Source of the DNA: an uncultured Dorea sp.
Lineage (GTDB): Bacteria; Bacillota; Clostridia; Lachnospirales; Lachnospiraceae
Assembly: GCA_910587575.1 (NCBI GenBank)
Contig: CAJULU010000035.1
Location: forward strand, 37,146 to 45,415
Reading direction: 5' to 3'
DNA length: 8,270 nt
The notes under the pieces were generated by a model. It was not told the origin of the DNA. It saw only the letters and a list, made by a program, of their open reading frames with translations, and searched no databases. The translations under genes were made by a program, and so were the position numbers. This document shows, piece after piece, positions 1-6,537 of this stretch; position 1 is the stretch's first letter; each line of letters opens with the position of its first letter.

Positions 1-37
1 GCTAACCGACGGTGTAGCGGGCTACATCTAGGTTAGC
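1..37. repeat. Imperfect inverted repeat (hairpin) at the window edge
   Basis: The outer arms GCTAACC (1-7) and GGTTAGC (31-37) are perfectly complementary. Inside them, GGTGTAG (11-17) pairs with CTACATC (22-28) with one G-T pair, leaving a four-base loop. The whole element is a two-part stem with a small internal bulge. It starts on the first base of the window, so the stem may continue to the left. No T-run follows on the + strand, so it is not a standard intrinsic terminator in that direction. It may be a terminator for the other strand, a dispersed palindromic repeat, or the end of an upstream gene; the sequence does not decide. Confidence 0.5.
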
Positions 38-100
38 AGGCGTGCAGATGGCGCAGATAGAGAAATGCAATGATGTACTAGGGTGGAGGTCGGACGGAGA

Positions 101-997
101 ATGGAGAAGAAAAGTTCTGATAAGAAGGTAAAGGCCAGAATGGGGAAGGGAAAGAATGAGTGGAGACGCCACAGAGTCCAGGCTCTGTGGGCGCTTCTTA
201 CCAACAGTTATCTGCCGGGGATCGTCCAGGGGAAAATCTATAAAGGAAAGATTAAGAATCTCTGCGTTCCGGGGCTTAACTGCTATTCCTGCCCCGGCGC
301 CCTTGGGGCCTGCCCCATCGGAGCGATGCAGGCGGTCATTGGGAACTGGAATTTTAAGTTTGCCTTTTATGCGGCGGGATTTCTGATGTTTACCGGTGCG
401 CTGATGGGACGGTTTGTCTGCGGATGGCTGTGTCCTTTCGGGCTGATCCAGGATCTTCTGCATAAGATTCCGTTTCCTAAGAAGATCGGAACGTTTCGGG
501 GAGACAGGGTGCTGAGGAAACTGAAATATGTGATTCTGGCAGTATTTGTGATTCTTCTGCCCATGTTTCTGGTAGATGTTCTGGGACAGGGAGCGCCTTA
601 TTTCTGCAAGCTGATCTGTCCGACCGGCACCCTGGAGGGCGGGCTGCCTCTGGTCTGGATGAATCCGTCTATGCGCAGTGCGCTGGGATGGCTGTATGCG
701 TGGAAGAATGTGCTGCTGGTTGTTACGATTGTACTTTCTATTATGATATACAGGCCGTTTTGCAAGTATATATGCCCGCTTGGGGCAATCTACTCTGTAT
801 TTAATCCGATTTCTGTCTTCCGGTACAGGGTTGATCAGGAGAAATGTACGGGGTGCGGCATCTGCGCCAGGGTATGCAAGATGCAGGTAAACCCTGTGGA
901 GAATGCCAATAGTATGGAATGTATCCGGTGCGGGTTGTGCACAAAAGCCTGTCCGGCCCATGCGGTTGGGAATTCACTGGTAAGAAAGGGGGAATGA
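101..997 (+). CDS. Membrane 4Fe-4S binding protein, NapH/polyferredoxin-like
   Basis: A 298-residue integral membrane iron-sulfur protein, likely carrying electrons between a membrane donor and a partner redox protein. The C-terminus has two ferredoxin-type clusters: C249/C252/C255/C259 and C274/C277/C280/C284, the latter followed by Pro. Upstream are three CxxxCP pairs typical of the NapH/NosR/YccM group (C107/C111, C169/C173, C221/C225) and an N-terminal four-cysteine set (C55, C61, C64, C71). Hydrophobic stretches near 84-106, 142-162 and 203-217 are probable membrane spans; the basic N-terminus (1-26) is probably cytoplasmic. The ATG at 101 is chosen because GGAGGT at 85-90 lies ten bases upstream; an in-frame GTG at 83 would overlap that site. 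In Clostridia such proteins often sit beside FMN-binding RnfG-like proteins; none is in view, but one could lie to the left. The electron donor and acceptor cannot be told from the sequence. Confidence 0.85.
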   Translation: MEKKSSDKKVKARMGKGKNEWRRHRVQALWALLTNSYLPGIVQGKIYKGKIKNLCVPGLNCYSCPGALGACPIGAMQAVIGNWNFKFAFYAAGFLMFTGALMGRFVCGWLCPFGLIQDLLHKIPFPKKIGTFRGDRVLRKLKYVILAVFVILLPMFLVDVLGQGAPYFCKLICPTGTLEGGLPLVWMNPSMRSALGWLYAWKNVLLVVTIVLSIMIYRPFCKYICPLGAIYSVFNPISVFRYRVDQEKCTGCGICARVCKMQVNPVENANSMECIRCGLCTKACPAHAVGNSLVRKGE

Positions 998-1044
998 CAG
1001 GGCCGCCCGCCCGAAGGGCATGAAAGCTTGAGGAGGATTAGACG

Positions 1045-1920
1045 ATGGAAGACGCTTATGTATTGCAGTTATCGAACCGGAAATTTTCGGAATTATATCT
1101 GTCTTTCTGCGGATACAGTAAATGTGAGCCGCTGCACAGCTTCGGGCCTGCGGTCCGGCCGGATTATGTGATCCACTATATTCTGAAGGGAAAGGGCAGG
1201 TATCATGTTGGGGATACCCGGTATTTACTGGAGGCGGGACAGGGATTTCTGATTGAGCCTAATGCACTGACTTTTTATCAGGCGGATGCGGACGATCCAT
1301 GGGAATATCTGTGGGTGGGATTTAACGGGACGAATGTCAGGGAATATCTGCGGGACGTTGGTCTGAACAGTGAGCAGCTTGTTTTCTGCAGTGACCATGG
1401 AGCAGAACTGAAGCATACGGTTGTGGAAATGCTGAAGGATCCTACCGGGAGTATCAGCAGTCAGTATATGCGGCAGGGGCTGCTTTATTCCTTCTTTGCG
1501 GTTCTGTCAAAAGATATCAATATCAGCGTTCCTTTGGATTCTGATGGGAAAAATATTCATATCATGCGGGCGGTGGAGTATGTCCGCAATAATTATTTTG
1601 ATTCCATACGTGTGACGGATATTGCAAAATATGTGTGTGTTGACCGTACTTATCTCTACGAACTGTTCCGCAGATATCTGAATGTTTCACCGCAGGAATA
1701 TCTGACGAATTACCGGCTGACGCGGGCTGCGGAACTTCTGACGCTTACGGATCTGACGATGAACGAGATTGCTCTGTCCTGCGGGTATCAGAATGCATAC
1801 TCCTTTGGAAAAGCGTTTAAGGCGAAGCGGGGAATCGCACCGGCGAAATACCGGGAGAAAAACCGGAGTGAAAGAAAGGAGTATCTGGAAAGCCATAGGG
1901 ATACTCTGGAAAAGATATAG
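1045..1920 (+). CDS. AraC-family transcriptional regulator, probable alpha-galactoside regulator
   Basis: A 291-residue regulator with the usual two-part AraC design. Residues about 15-100 form a cupin-like sugar-sensing domain, with the run RPDYVIHYILKGKG (38-51) and the common segment WEYLWVGFNG (86-95). Residues about 172-271 form the DNA-binding domain with two helix-turn-helix units, near 190-211 and 237-259. The family signature is clear: LTMNEIALSCGYQNAYSFGKAF (237-258, residues L237 to F258) ending in the G..PAKYR motif at 263-270. AGGAGG at 1031-1036 is eight bases before the ATG. The next gene, 119 bases on and on the same strand, is a GH36 alpha-galactosidase. A regulator next to such an enzyme matches the msmR-aga arrangement of Streptococcus mutans, so activation of that gene in response to alpha-galactosides is a sound inference, though the ligand is not shown by sequence. 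The gap to the iron-sulfur gene is only 47 bases, so read-through is possible. Confidence 0.9.
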   Translation: MEDAYVLQLSNRKFSELYLSFCGYSKCEPLHSFGPAVRPDYVIHYILKGKGRYHVGDTRYLLEAGQGFLIEPNALTFYQADADDPWEYLWVGFNGTNVREYLRDVGLNSEQLVFCSDHGAELKHTVVEMLKDPTGSISSQYMRQGLLYSFFAVLSKDINISVPLDSDGKNIHIMRAVEYVRNNYFDSIRVTDIAKYVCVDRTYLYELFRRYLNVSPQEYLTNYRLTRAAELLTLTDLTMNEIALSCGYQNAYSFGKAFKAKRGIAPAKYREKNRSERKEYLESHRDTLEKI

Positions 1921-2039
1921 CCAACATCTGGACATTTTTACACGACAAACAGGCATATGCAACTTCCCGTTTCTCTCATACAATAATCTCATTAAGGACA
2001 GAGTCAGCAAAATCCATGATATTTACCAGGAGGTTTTTT
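1921..2039 (+). promoter_or_regulatory. Putative activator-dependent promoter of the alpha-galactosidase gene
   Basis: This 119-base gap is AT-richer than the flanking genes. TACAAT at 1979-1984 is a fair -10 box. The position 17 bases upstream reads TATGCA (1956-1961), a poor -35 box, as expected for a promoter that needs an AraC-type activator. Possible binding-site material upstream includes the palindrome GCATATGC (1953-1960) and two ACAT motifs eight bases apart (1924-1927, 1932-1935). CAGGAGG at 2027-2033 is the ribosome binding site for the ATG at 2040. No catabolite-responsive (cre) element was recognised. Confidence 0.35.
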
Positions 2040-4265
2040 ATGAGTATTACATTTAGTGAGAGTACGAAAACATTTCATCTGTACAACCAGGAGATCAGCT
2101 ATATTATGACGGTTCTTCCCAACGGACATATGGGACAGCTGTTTTTTGGAAAAAGGGTTCATCATAGAGAAGATTTTTCTTATCTGTACGAAACTGCGTT
2201 CCGTCCGATGACCTCTTATGTGTATGAGGGAGACAGAAGTCTTTCGCTGGAGCATGTGAAACAGGAATATGGGGTCTATGGAACCACGGATTACCGCCGT
2301 CCGGCGATTGAAATCCTGCAGACAGACGGGAGCAGGATCTGTGATTTCAGATATCAGAGACATGTAATCAGCAAAGGTAAGCCGTCTCTTCCCGGGCTAC
2401 CGGCAACTTATACGGAGAATGAGGATGAGGCAGAGACCCTTTGCATTACGCTGGAAGATGAGGTTACGGGAGCCGTGCTGGAATTACTCTATACGATTTT
2501 TGCCAGAGGCGGTATTCTTGCCAGAAGCGCAAGGATTACAAATCTGGGGAAGGAAAGCTTACACCTGACAACGGCCATGAGCCTGTGTATGGATCTGCCG
2601 GACTGTGACTATGAGTGGCTGCAGTTTTCCGGCGCATGGGCGAGGGAGCGTCATCTGAAGGTAAGGAGGCTTGAGCAGGGAATCCTGGCGGTAGACAGCC
2701 GCAGAGGAAATTCCTCTCATGAGCACAATCCTTTTATTGTACTGAAACGTCCGGATGCCAGTGAGTTCCAGGGCGAGGTGATTGGTTTCAGTCTGATTTA
2801 CAGCGGTAATTTTCTTGCGCAGGCAGAGGTGGACACGCATGATACCACAAGGGTGCTGATGGGAATCCATCCTATGGGATTCGACTGGCTGCTTGAGAAG
2901 GGAGAGAGTTTCCAGACCCCGGAAGCGGTGATGGTCTATTCCGGGCATGGGTTAAACGGAATGAGTCAGACTTTCCACAGGTTATACCGGAAACGTCTTG
3001 CCAGAGGATACTGGCGGGACAGGGCGAGGCCGATTTTAAATAACAACTGGGAGGCAACCTATTTTGATTTCACAGAGGATCGTCTGGTGGAGATTGCAGG
3101 CAAGGCGAAGGAGTGCGGTGTGGAATTGTTTGTGCTGGATGACGGCTGGTTTGGTGAGCGGAGTAATGACCATGCGGGGCTGGGCGACTGGGTTGCGAAT
3201 CCGAAGCGGCTTTCCCGCGGGATTACCGGGCTTGCAGAGCGGATTGAGGGACTTGGCATGAAGTTCGGCCTCTGGTTTGAGCCGGAGATGGTGAATAAGG
3301 ATTCCGATCTCTACCGGAAGCATCCGGACTGGATTCTTTCCACCCCTGGAAGAACTGCGTCCCACGGCAGGAACCAGTACGTGCTGGATTTCTCCCGGAA
3401 AGAGGTTGTGGACTGTATTTATGGGATGATGGCTAAGATTCTTGGCGAGGCGAAGGTTTCTTATGTGAAATGGGACATGAACCGGAGTATTACGGAATGC
3501 TATTCGACGGCTCTGCCGCCGGAACGGCAGGGGGAGGTGTTCCACCGCTACATTCTGGGTGTGTACGACTTGTATGACCGGCTGAACAGAAATTTCCCGG
3601 AGGTGCTCTTTGAATCCTGTGCAAGCGGCGGCGGACGGTTTGATCCGGGCATTCTCTACTATGCGCCTCAGGGATGGGCCAGTGACGATTCGGATGCGGT
3701 GGAACGTCTGAAGATCCAGTACGGGACATCCTTTGCCTATCCCATCAGCAGTATCGGAAGCCATGTTTCTGTGACGCCGAATCATCAGGTGTTCCGTAAC
3801 ACGCCCCTGCACACACGGGCAAATGTGGCGTATTTTGGGACTTTCGGATATGAACTGGATCTGAACAAGCTGACGGAAGAAGAACAGGAGACTGTGAAAG
3901 AGCAGATTGCATTTATGAAGGAATACAGGGAATTGCTGCAGTCTGGCACATTTTACAGGCTGCTCAGCCCCTTTGAGGGAAATATTACCTGCTGGATGGT
4001 GGTGAATGAGGCTCAGACAGAGGCTGTTGTAGGATGGTATCGTACGCTCAGCCATGTGAATATGCCGTATACGAGAGTGCGGCTTCATGGGCTGAACCCG
4101 GATTTCTGCTATGAAGATCAGAACTCCAGGAAATCCTATTATGGGGATGAACTGATGAATATCGGGCTGATTACGTCTGACGGCCTGTCCGGGCAGGTGG
4201 AGGAAAATACCGGGGAGTACGGTGATTTTGACTCCAGGGTGTATGTTCTGAAAGCAATCCGGTAA
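2040..4265 (+). CDS. Alpha-galactosidase, glycoside hydrolase family 36
   Basis: A 741-residue enzyme, full length for bacterial GH36, that releases terminal alpha-1,6-linked galactose from melibiose, raffinose and related oligosaccharides. The N-terminal half (about 1-330) is the beta-sandwich domain; the (beta/alpha)8 barrel follows, beginning near NNNWEATYFDF (334-344), and a C-terminal beta domain ends the protein. Catalytic-site landmarks: LDDGWFG (366-372), WFEPEM (412-417), KWDMNR (477-482) holding the likely nucleophile D479, CASGGGRFD (527-535), and WASDDSDA (546-553) holding the likely acid/base D549. The 70-residue spacing between these two aspartates equals that in the Geobacillus enzymes. 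No signal peptide is present, so it is cytoplasmic and needs imported substrate; no transporter lies in the window. The ATG at 2040 is chosen over an in-frame ATG at 2016 because CAGGAGG (2027-2033) lies six bases before it. Confidence 0.96.
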   Translation: MSITFSESTKTFHLYNQEISYIMTVLPNGHMGQLFFGKRVHHREDFSYLYETAFRPMTSYVYEGDRSLSLEHVKQEYGVYGTTDYRRPAIEILQTDGSRICDFRYQRHVISKGKPSLPGLPATYTENEDEAETLCITLEDEVTGAVLELLYTIFARGGILARSARITNLGKESLHLTTAMSLCMDLPDCDYEWLQFSGAWARERHLKVRRLEQGILAVDSRRGNSSHEHNPFIVLKRPDASEFQGEVIGFSLIYSGNFLAQAEVDTHDTTRVLMGIHPMGFDWLLEKGESFQTPEAVMVYSGHGLNGMSQTFHRLYRKRLARGYWRDRARPILNNNWEATYFDFTEDRLVEIAGKAKECGVELFVLDDGWFGERSNDHAGLGDWVANPKRLSRGITGLAERIEGLGMKFGLWFEPEMVNKDSDLYRKHPDWILSTPGRTASHGRNQYVLDFSRKEVVDCIYGMMAKILGEAKVSYVKWDMNRSITECYSTALPPERQGEVFHRYILGVYDLYDRLNRNFPEVLFESCASGGGRFDPGILYYAPQGWASDDSDAVERLKIQYGTSFAYPISSIGSHVSVTPNHQVFRNTPLHTRANVAYFGTFGYELDLNKLTEEEQETVKEQIAFMKEYRELLQSGTFYRLLSPFEGNITCWMVVNEAQTEAVVGWYRTLSHVNMPYTRVRLHGLNPDFCYEDQNSRKSYYGDELMNIGLITSDGLSGQVEENTGEYGDFDSRVYVLKAIR

Positions 4266-4280
4266 AGGCGGCTGCCGTGA

Positions 4281-4315
4281 AAGCGGATGGGTGGGAAATA
4301 ACATGCGGCTGTAAT
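4281..4315 (+). repeat. Dispersed repeat B, copy 1
   Basis: This 35-base sequence matches 6503-6537 at 33 of 35 positions; the differences are G/A at 4285 versus 6507 and A/T at 4300 versus 6522. It starts 15 bases after the alpha-galactosidase stop codon. Read in the frame that is open in copy 2, this copy has a stop codon where copy 2 has leucine, so if the repeat was once coding this copy is broken. The flanking sequence diverges at once on both sides. Confidence 0.8.
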
Positions 4316-4395
4316 GTGAAATGAAAATAACTCTATAGATAGAATATACATTCGACATATAAAATGGAAAACCTGGATTTAATTTCTTGTTCATG

Positions 4396-4426
4396 TTGTA
4401 CATTTCCATTCCTGGGAAATTATGAT
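4396..4426 (+). promoter_or_regulatory. Putative promoter and operator of the HPr-like gene
   Basis: TTGTAC (4396-4401) and TATGAT (4421-4426) are separated by 19 bases, slightly longer than ideal for sigma-A. Between them lies an inverted repeat, ATTTCC (4402-4407) and GGAAAT (4415-4420) with a seven-base centre. This is a natural place for a repressor to bind. The rest of 4266-4395 is AT-rich and holds repeat B but no clear terminator for the upstream gene. Confidence 0.35.
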
Positions 4427-4454
4427 ATTATCATTTCGAAAAGGAGAGGTTGTT

Positions 4455-4685
4455 ATGAGCAAAATAACTGTAGTATTTCAGAATCCAGAAGACATCTTAG
4501 AGTTTGTGCAGAAGGTGGAAAAGTATCCGTATAACATGGATATGAAACGCGGCAAGTATGTAGTCGATGCGAAATCTCTGCTGGGGTTGATGAATCTCGG
4601 TTTCCACAAAGAGATTGAGCTGGAAGTTTACGAAGAGGAATGTGAGGATCTTCGTAAAGACATAGAAGAATTTATTGCTGCGTAG
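4455..4685 (+). CDS. HPr-like protein lacking the active-site histidine
   Basis: A 76-residue protein with the length and pattern of HPr, the phosphocarrier of the sugar phosphotransferase system. The best evidence is the segment DAKSLLGLMNLGF (38-50), which matches the region around regulatory Ser46 of HPr (KSIMGVMSLG in E. coli); the equivalent serine is S41. Ungapped alignment back from this serine puts N10 where HPr has its phosphoryl-accepting His15, and the only histidine in the protein is H51. Sugar phosphotransfer through the usual histidine is therefore not expected. This recalls Crh of Bacillus subtilis, which has lost the histidine but keeps the serine and works only in catabolite regulation; a similar role is an inference here. 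The C-terminus is acidic. The ATG at 4455 is preceded by AAGGAGAGG (4441-4449); an in-frame ATG at 4422 lies in the probable -10 region. Confidence 0.8.
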   Translation: MSKITVVFQNPEDILEFVQKVEKYPYNMDMKRGKYVVDAKSLLGLMNLGFHKEIELEVYEEECEDLRKDIEEFIAA

Positions 4686-4686
4686 G

Positions 4687-4740
4687 GTGCCGGATCCGGC
4701 GCTCTTAGGTATAGCAGATCAAGGCGTGATGCCGTCTGTT
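4687..4740 (+). terminator. Tandem hairpins after the HPr-like gene, possible weak terminator
   Basis: GTGCCGGATCCGGCGC (4687-4702), two bases or less from the stop codon, folds into a six-pair GC-rich stem with a GATC loop. A second stem follows: AGCAGA (4713-4718) pairs with TCTGTT (4735-4740), enclosing GGC/GCC (4723-4725, 4731-4733). Neither is followed by a T-run, so termination would be inefficient or need help. The position between the gene and the next promoter makes a terminator role reasonable but unproven. Confidence 0.35.
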
Positions 4741-4759
4741 GTACAGGGTAATTTGATAC

Positions 4760-4788
4760 TTGTATAAAAAGGCTCCCCGGCGTATAAT
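4760..4788 (+). promoter_or_regulatory. Sigma-A-type promoter of the MATE gene
   Basis: TTGTAT (4760-4765) and a perfect TATAAT (4783-4788) are separated by 17 bases. Transcription should start near 4795, giving a very short leader that contains GGAGGAG (4796-4802) before the ATG at 4812. The arms AAAAGGCTCC (4767-4776) and GGAGTCTTTT (4799-4808) are inverted and flank the -10 box, matching at nine of ten positions. They could be an operator, or a short stem in a read-through transcript ending in TTTT. Confidence 0.65.
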
Positions 4789-4811
4789 ATGCGATGGAGG
4801 AGTCTTTTGTT

Positions 4812-6173
4812 ATGGATAAAATTACGAAAGTGGACAGGAGCGGTTATCTTTTTGACAACAGATCACTTGTGACGCTGATCATGCCGCTGATTGTCGAACA
4901 GCTTCTGGCTGTACTGGTAGGGATGGCGGATTCGATTATGATCGCAAGTGTCGGTGAGGCGGCGGTGTCGGGCGTGTCGCTGGTGGATCAGATCATGGTT
5001 CTGCTGATTAATATTTTTGCCGCGCTTGCCACGGGCGGAGCAGTGGTTGCGGGGCAGTATCTGGGTCACGGGCGCAAGGAATCGGCCTGTCAGTCGGCGA
5101 CGCAGCTTGTCTGGTTTATCACGATCTGCGCCGTTGTGATTACGGCTGTGGTGTATGCCGGGAAAAACTTGATCTTACATGGCGTGTTTGGTCAGATTGA
5201 ACCGGATGTTATGAGACATGCGGATATTTATCTGATGATCGTGACCATGGCGATTCCGTTTATGGCATTGTATAATGCGGGAGCTGCGGTTTTCAGGGCC
5301 ATGGGCAATTCTAAGATATCTATGCAGGTTTCTATTATTATGAATGTGATTAATGTGGCGGGAAATGCGGTTCTGATCTATGGTTTCCACAGGGGGACGG
5401 AAGGGGTTGCAATTCCGACGCTGGTATCCAGGGTCGTGGCGGCAGTGATTATTATTGTCCTGTTATGTAATGAAAAGCAGATGTTACATATTGAGCGTAC
5501 CTGGCGGTATCGGGTGGACTGGTCCCATGTGAAGAAGATTCTGAGTGTGGGCGTGCCTAATGGACTGGAGAACAGTATGTTTCAGCTTGGCAAGATTCTG
5601 GTGCTGAGTCTGGTTTCTACGTTTGGTACTTATGCCATTGCGGCGAATGCGGTGGGAAATGCCATTGCACTGTTTCAGATTCTTCCCGGCATGGCGATTA
5701 ATCTGGCGGTCACAACGGTGATTGCCAGATGTGTGGGCGCTGGGGATTATGAGCAGGTGAAGTATTATAACAGGAAACTGATGGTGATTACGCATATCGG
5801 AATGGCGGTGATGGTTCTTGGTGTATTTTCCATTCTTCCGCTGATATTGAAGGCGTATCATCTGTCGCCGGAAACGGCTGCGGCTACGAGGCAGATTATT
5901 TATTTTCATGGGGTCAGTGCGATTCTGATCTGGCCTGCTTCTTTCACTCTGCCGTCAACGTTCCGGGCGTCCGGGGACGCCAGGGCGTGTATGGTGATCT
6001 CTATGGTGTCTATGTGGTTGTTCCGTATTATATTCAGTTATGTGCTGGGAAAATATTTCGGAATGGGCGTGTTTGGCGTCTGGGTGGCGATGGTGATTGA
6101 CTGGGTGTTCCGTGCGCTGTGTTTTGTGATCCGGTATTACAGAGGGGGATGGAAGAAGCAGGCGCTGGTGTAG
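4812..6173 (+). CDS. MATE-family multidrug efflux transporter
   Basis: A 453-residue, very hydrophobic protein with about twelve membrane spans in two homologous halves (MatE domains near 17-180 and 240-405), the normal size for the family. Such proteins export cationic drugs, dyes or metabolites in exchange for Na+ or H+; the substrate cannot be inferred. Landmarks are MPLIVEQLLAVLVGMADSIM (24-43), GQYLGHG (81-87) after the second span, and the paired half-repeat motifs FRAMGN (161-166) and FRASGDA (384-390). The C-terminus is short and basic (YYRGGWKKQALV). The ATG at 4812 is chosen: GGAGGAG (4796-4802) lies nine bases before it, while the in-frame ATG at 4794 sits at the predicted transcription start and has no upstream ribosome binding site. 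It has its own promoter and no linked regulator gene, so it is probably a single-gene unit. No terminator was found after it. Confidence 0.93.
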   Translation: MDKITKVDRSGYLFDNRSLVTLIMPLIVEQLLAVLVGMADSIMIASVGEAAVSGVSLVDQIMVLLINIFAALATGGAVVAGQYLGHGRKESACQSATQLVWFITICAVVITAVVYAGKNLILHGVFGQIEPDVMRHADIYLMIVTMAIPFMALYNAGAAVFRAMGNSKISMQVSIIMNVINVAGNAVLIYGFHRGTEGVAIPTLVSRVVAAVIIIVLLCNEKQMLHIERTWRYRVDWSHVKKILSVGVPNGLENSMFQLGKILVLSLVSTFGTYAIAANAVGNAIALFQILPGMAINLAVTTVIARCVGAGDYEQVKYYNRKLMVITHIGMAVMVLGVFSILPLILKAYHLSPETAAATRQIIYFHGVSAILIWPASFTLPSTFRASGDARACMVISMVSMWLFRIIFSYVLGKYFGMGVFGVWVAMVIDWVFRALCFVIRYYRGGWKKQALV

Positions 6174-6204
6174 TAATTGCTGCCGGTGCATTTGGAGCTT
6201 GATT

Positions 6205-6345
6205 GTGGTAGATAGTAAGAAGATGATTGAGCAGCAGGAGAAGCAGATGGCTTTGTGGGGAAGTATCTGCATTGCTGCAGGCCGTGATGGATGCCCTAGG
6301 CACACCGTAATGCAAGACCTGGTGAAATATAATGTGATAAAGTGA
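6205..6345 (+). pseudogene. Possible small gene or gene remnant carrying repeat A
   Basis: A GTG-started frame of 46 residues begins VVDSKKMIEQQEKQMALWG and ends VKYNVIK. GGAG at 6194-6197 lies seven bases before the GTG, so translation is possible. No family is recognised. The charged segment KKMIEQQEKQM is repeated at 6479-6511, where the single base change (ATT to ATC) leaves isoleucine unchanged; this hints that the segment was once coding in both places. The frame is too short to be certain, the remaining residues show no motif, and it may simply be a fragment. Confidence 0.3.
6216..6250 (+). repeat. Repeat A, copy 1
   Basis: This 35-base sequence is identical to 6478-6512 except for T at 6228 against C at 6490. 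The copies are in the same orientation, 262 bases apart. The sequence encodes KKMIEQQEKQM in one frame. Confidence 0.9.
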
Positions 6346-6446
6346 AGGACTGTGAAGAGTGGTGGAGGAATTGTAGCGGCTGCCTGTCATATTGAGACGG
6401 GGAGAAAATGCAGCGGCTTATGGACTGGCTGCCATGTGCCGGCGAT

Positions 6447-6464
6447 CTGCTGCTTTGGCAGCAG
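6447..6464. repeat. Perfect 7-bp hairpin with TTTG loop
   Basis: CTGCTGC (6447-6453) and GCAGCAG (6458-6464) are perfectly complementary around a four-base TTTG loop. No T-run follows on the + strand (GCGGGTATATGG), so a terminator is unlikely. It lies inside the alanine-rich remnant frame, where GCT/GCA alanine codons could produce it by chance. Confidence 0.6.
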
Positions 6465-6477
6465 GCGGGTATATGGT

Positions 6478-6512
6478 TAAGAAGATGATCGAGCAGCAGG
6501 AGAAGCAGATGG
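6478..6512 (+). repeat. Repeat A, copy 2
   Basis: Second copy of the sequence at 6216-6250, matching at 34 of 35 positions. Its last ten bases (6503-6512) are also the first ten bases of repeat B, copy 2, so the two repeats are joined here into one 60-base unit. Confidence 0.9.
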
Positions 6513-6537
6513 GTGGGAAATTACATGCGGCTGTAAT
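6503..6537 (+). repeat. Dispersed repeat B, copy 2
   Basis: Matches 4281-4315 at 33 of 35 positions. In the frame shared with repeat A it reads KQMGGKLHAAVI and stays open, unlike copy 1. Confidence 0.8.

Noticed and set aside
2..961. 319-codon minus-strand open frame opposite the iron-sulfur gene
   Set aside because: Low-complexity basic translation without motifs, while the + strand shows ordered cysteine clusters and a ribosome binding site.
3036..4409. 457-codon open frame on the minus strand opposite the alpha-galactosidase gene
   Set aside because: Its translation is rich in His, Pro, Arg and Ile with no domain pattern, and it lies opposite a clear GH36 gene; it is a shadow of codon bias.
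4767..4808. Invertible promoter (phase-variation switch) at the MATE gene
   Set aside because: The arms are short and imperfect with only 22 bases between them, and no recombinase gene is nearby; an operator or a chance palindrome is more likely.
6352..6480. Cysteine-rich 42-residue frame starting at GTG 6352
   Set aside because: GGAG-type sites are downstream of the GTG, not upstream, no motif is present, and the overlapping frame carrying repeat A looks more coding-like.
6216..6512. CRISPR array
   Set aside because: Only two copies 262 bases apart, not palindromic, with unequal and coding-like sequence between them.
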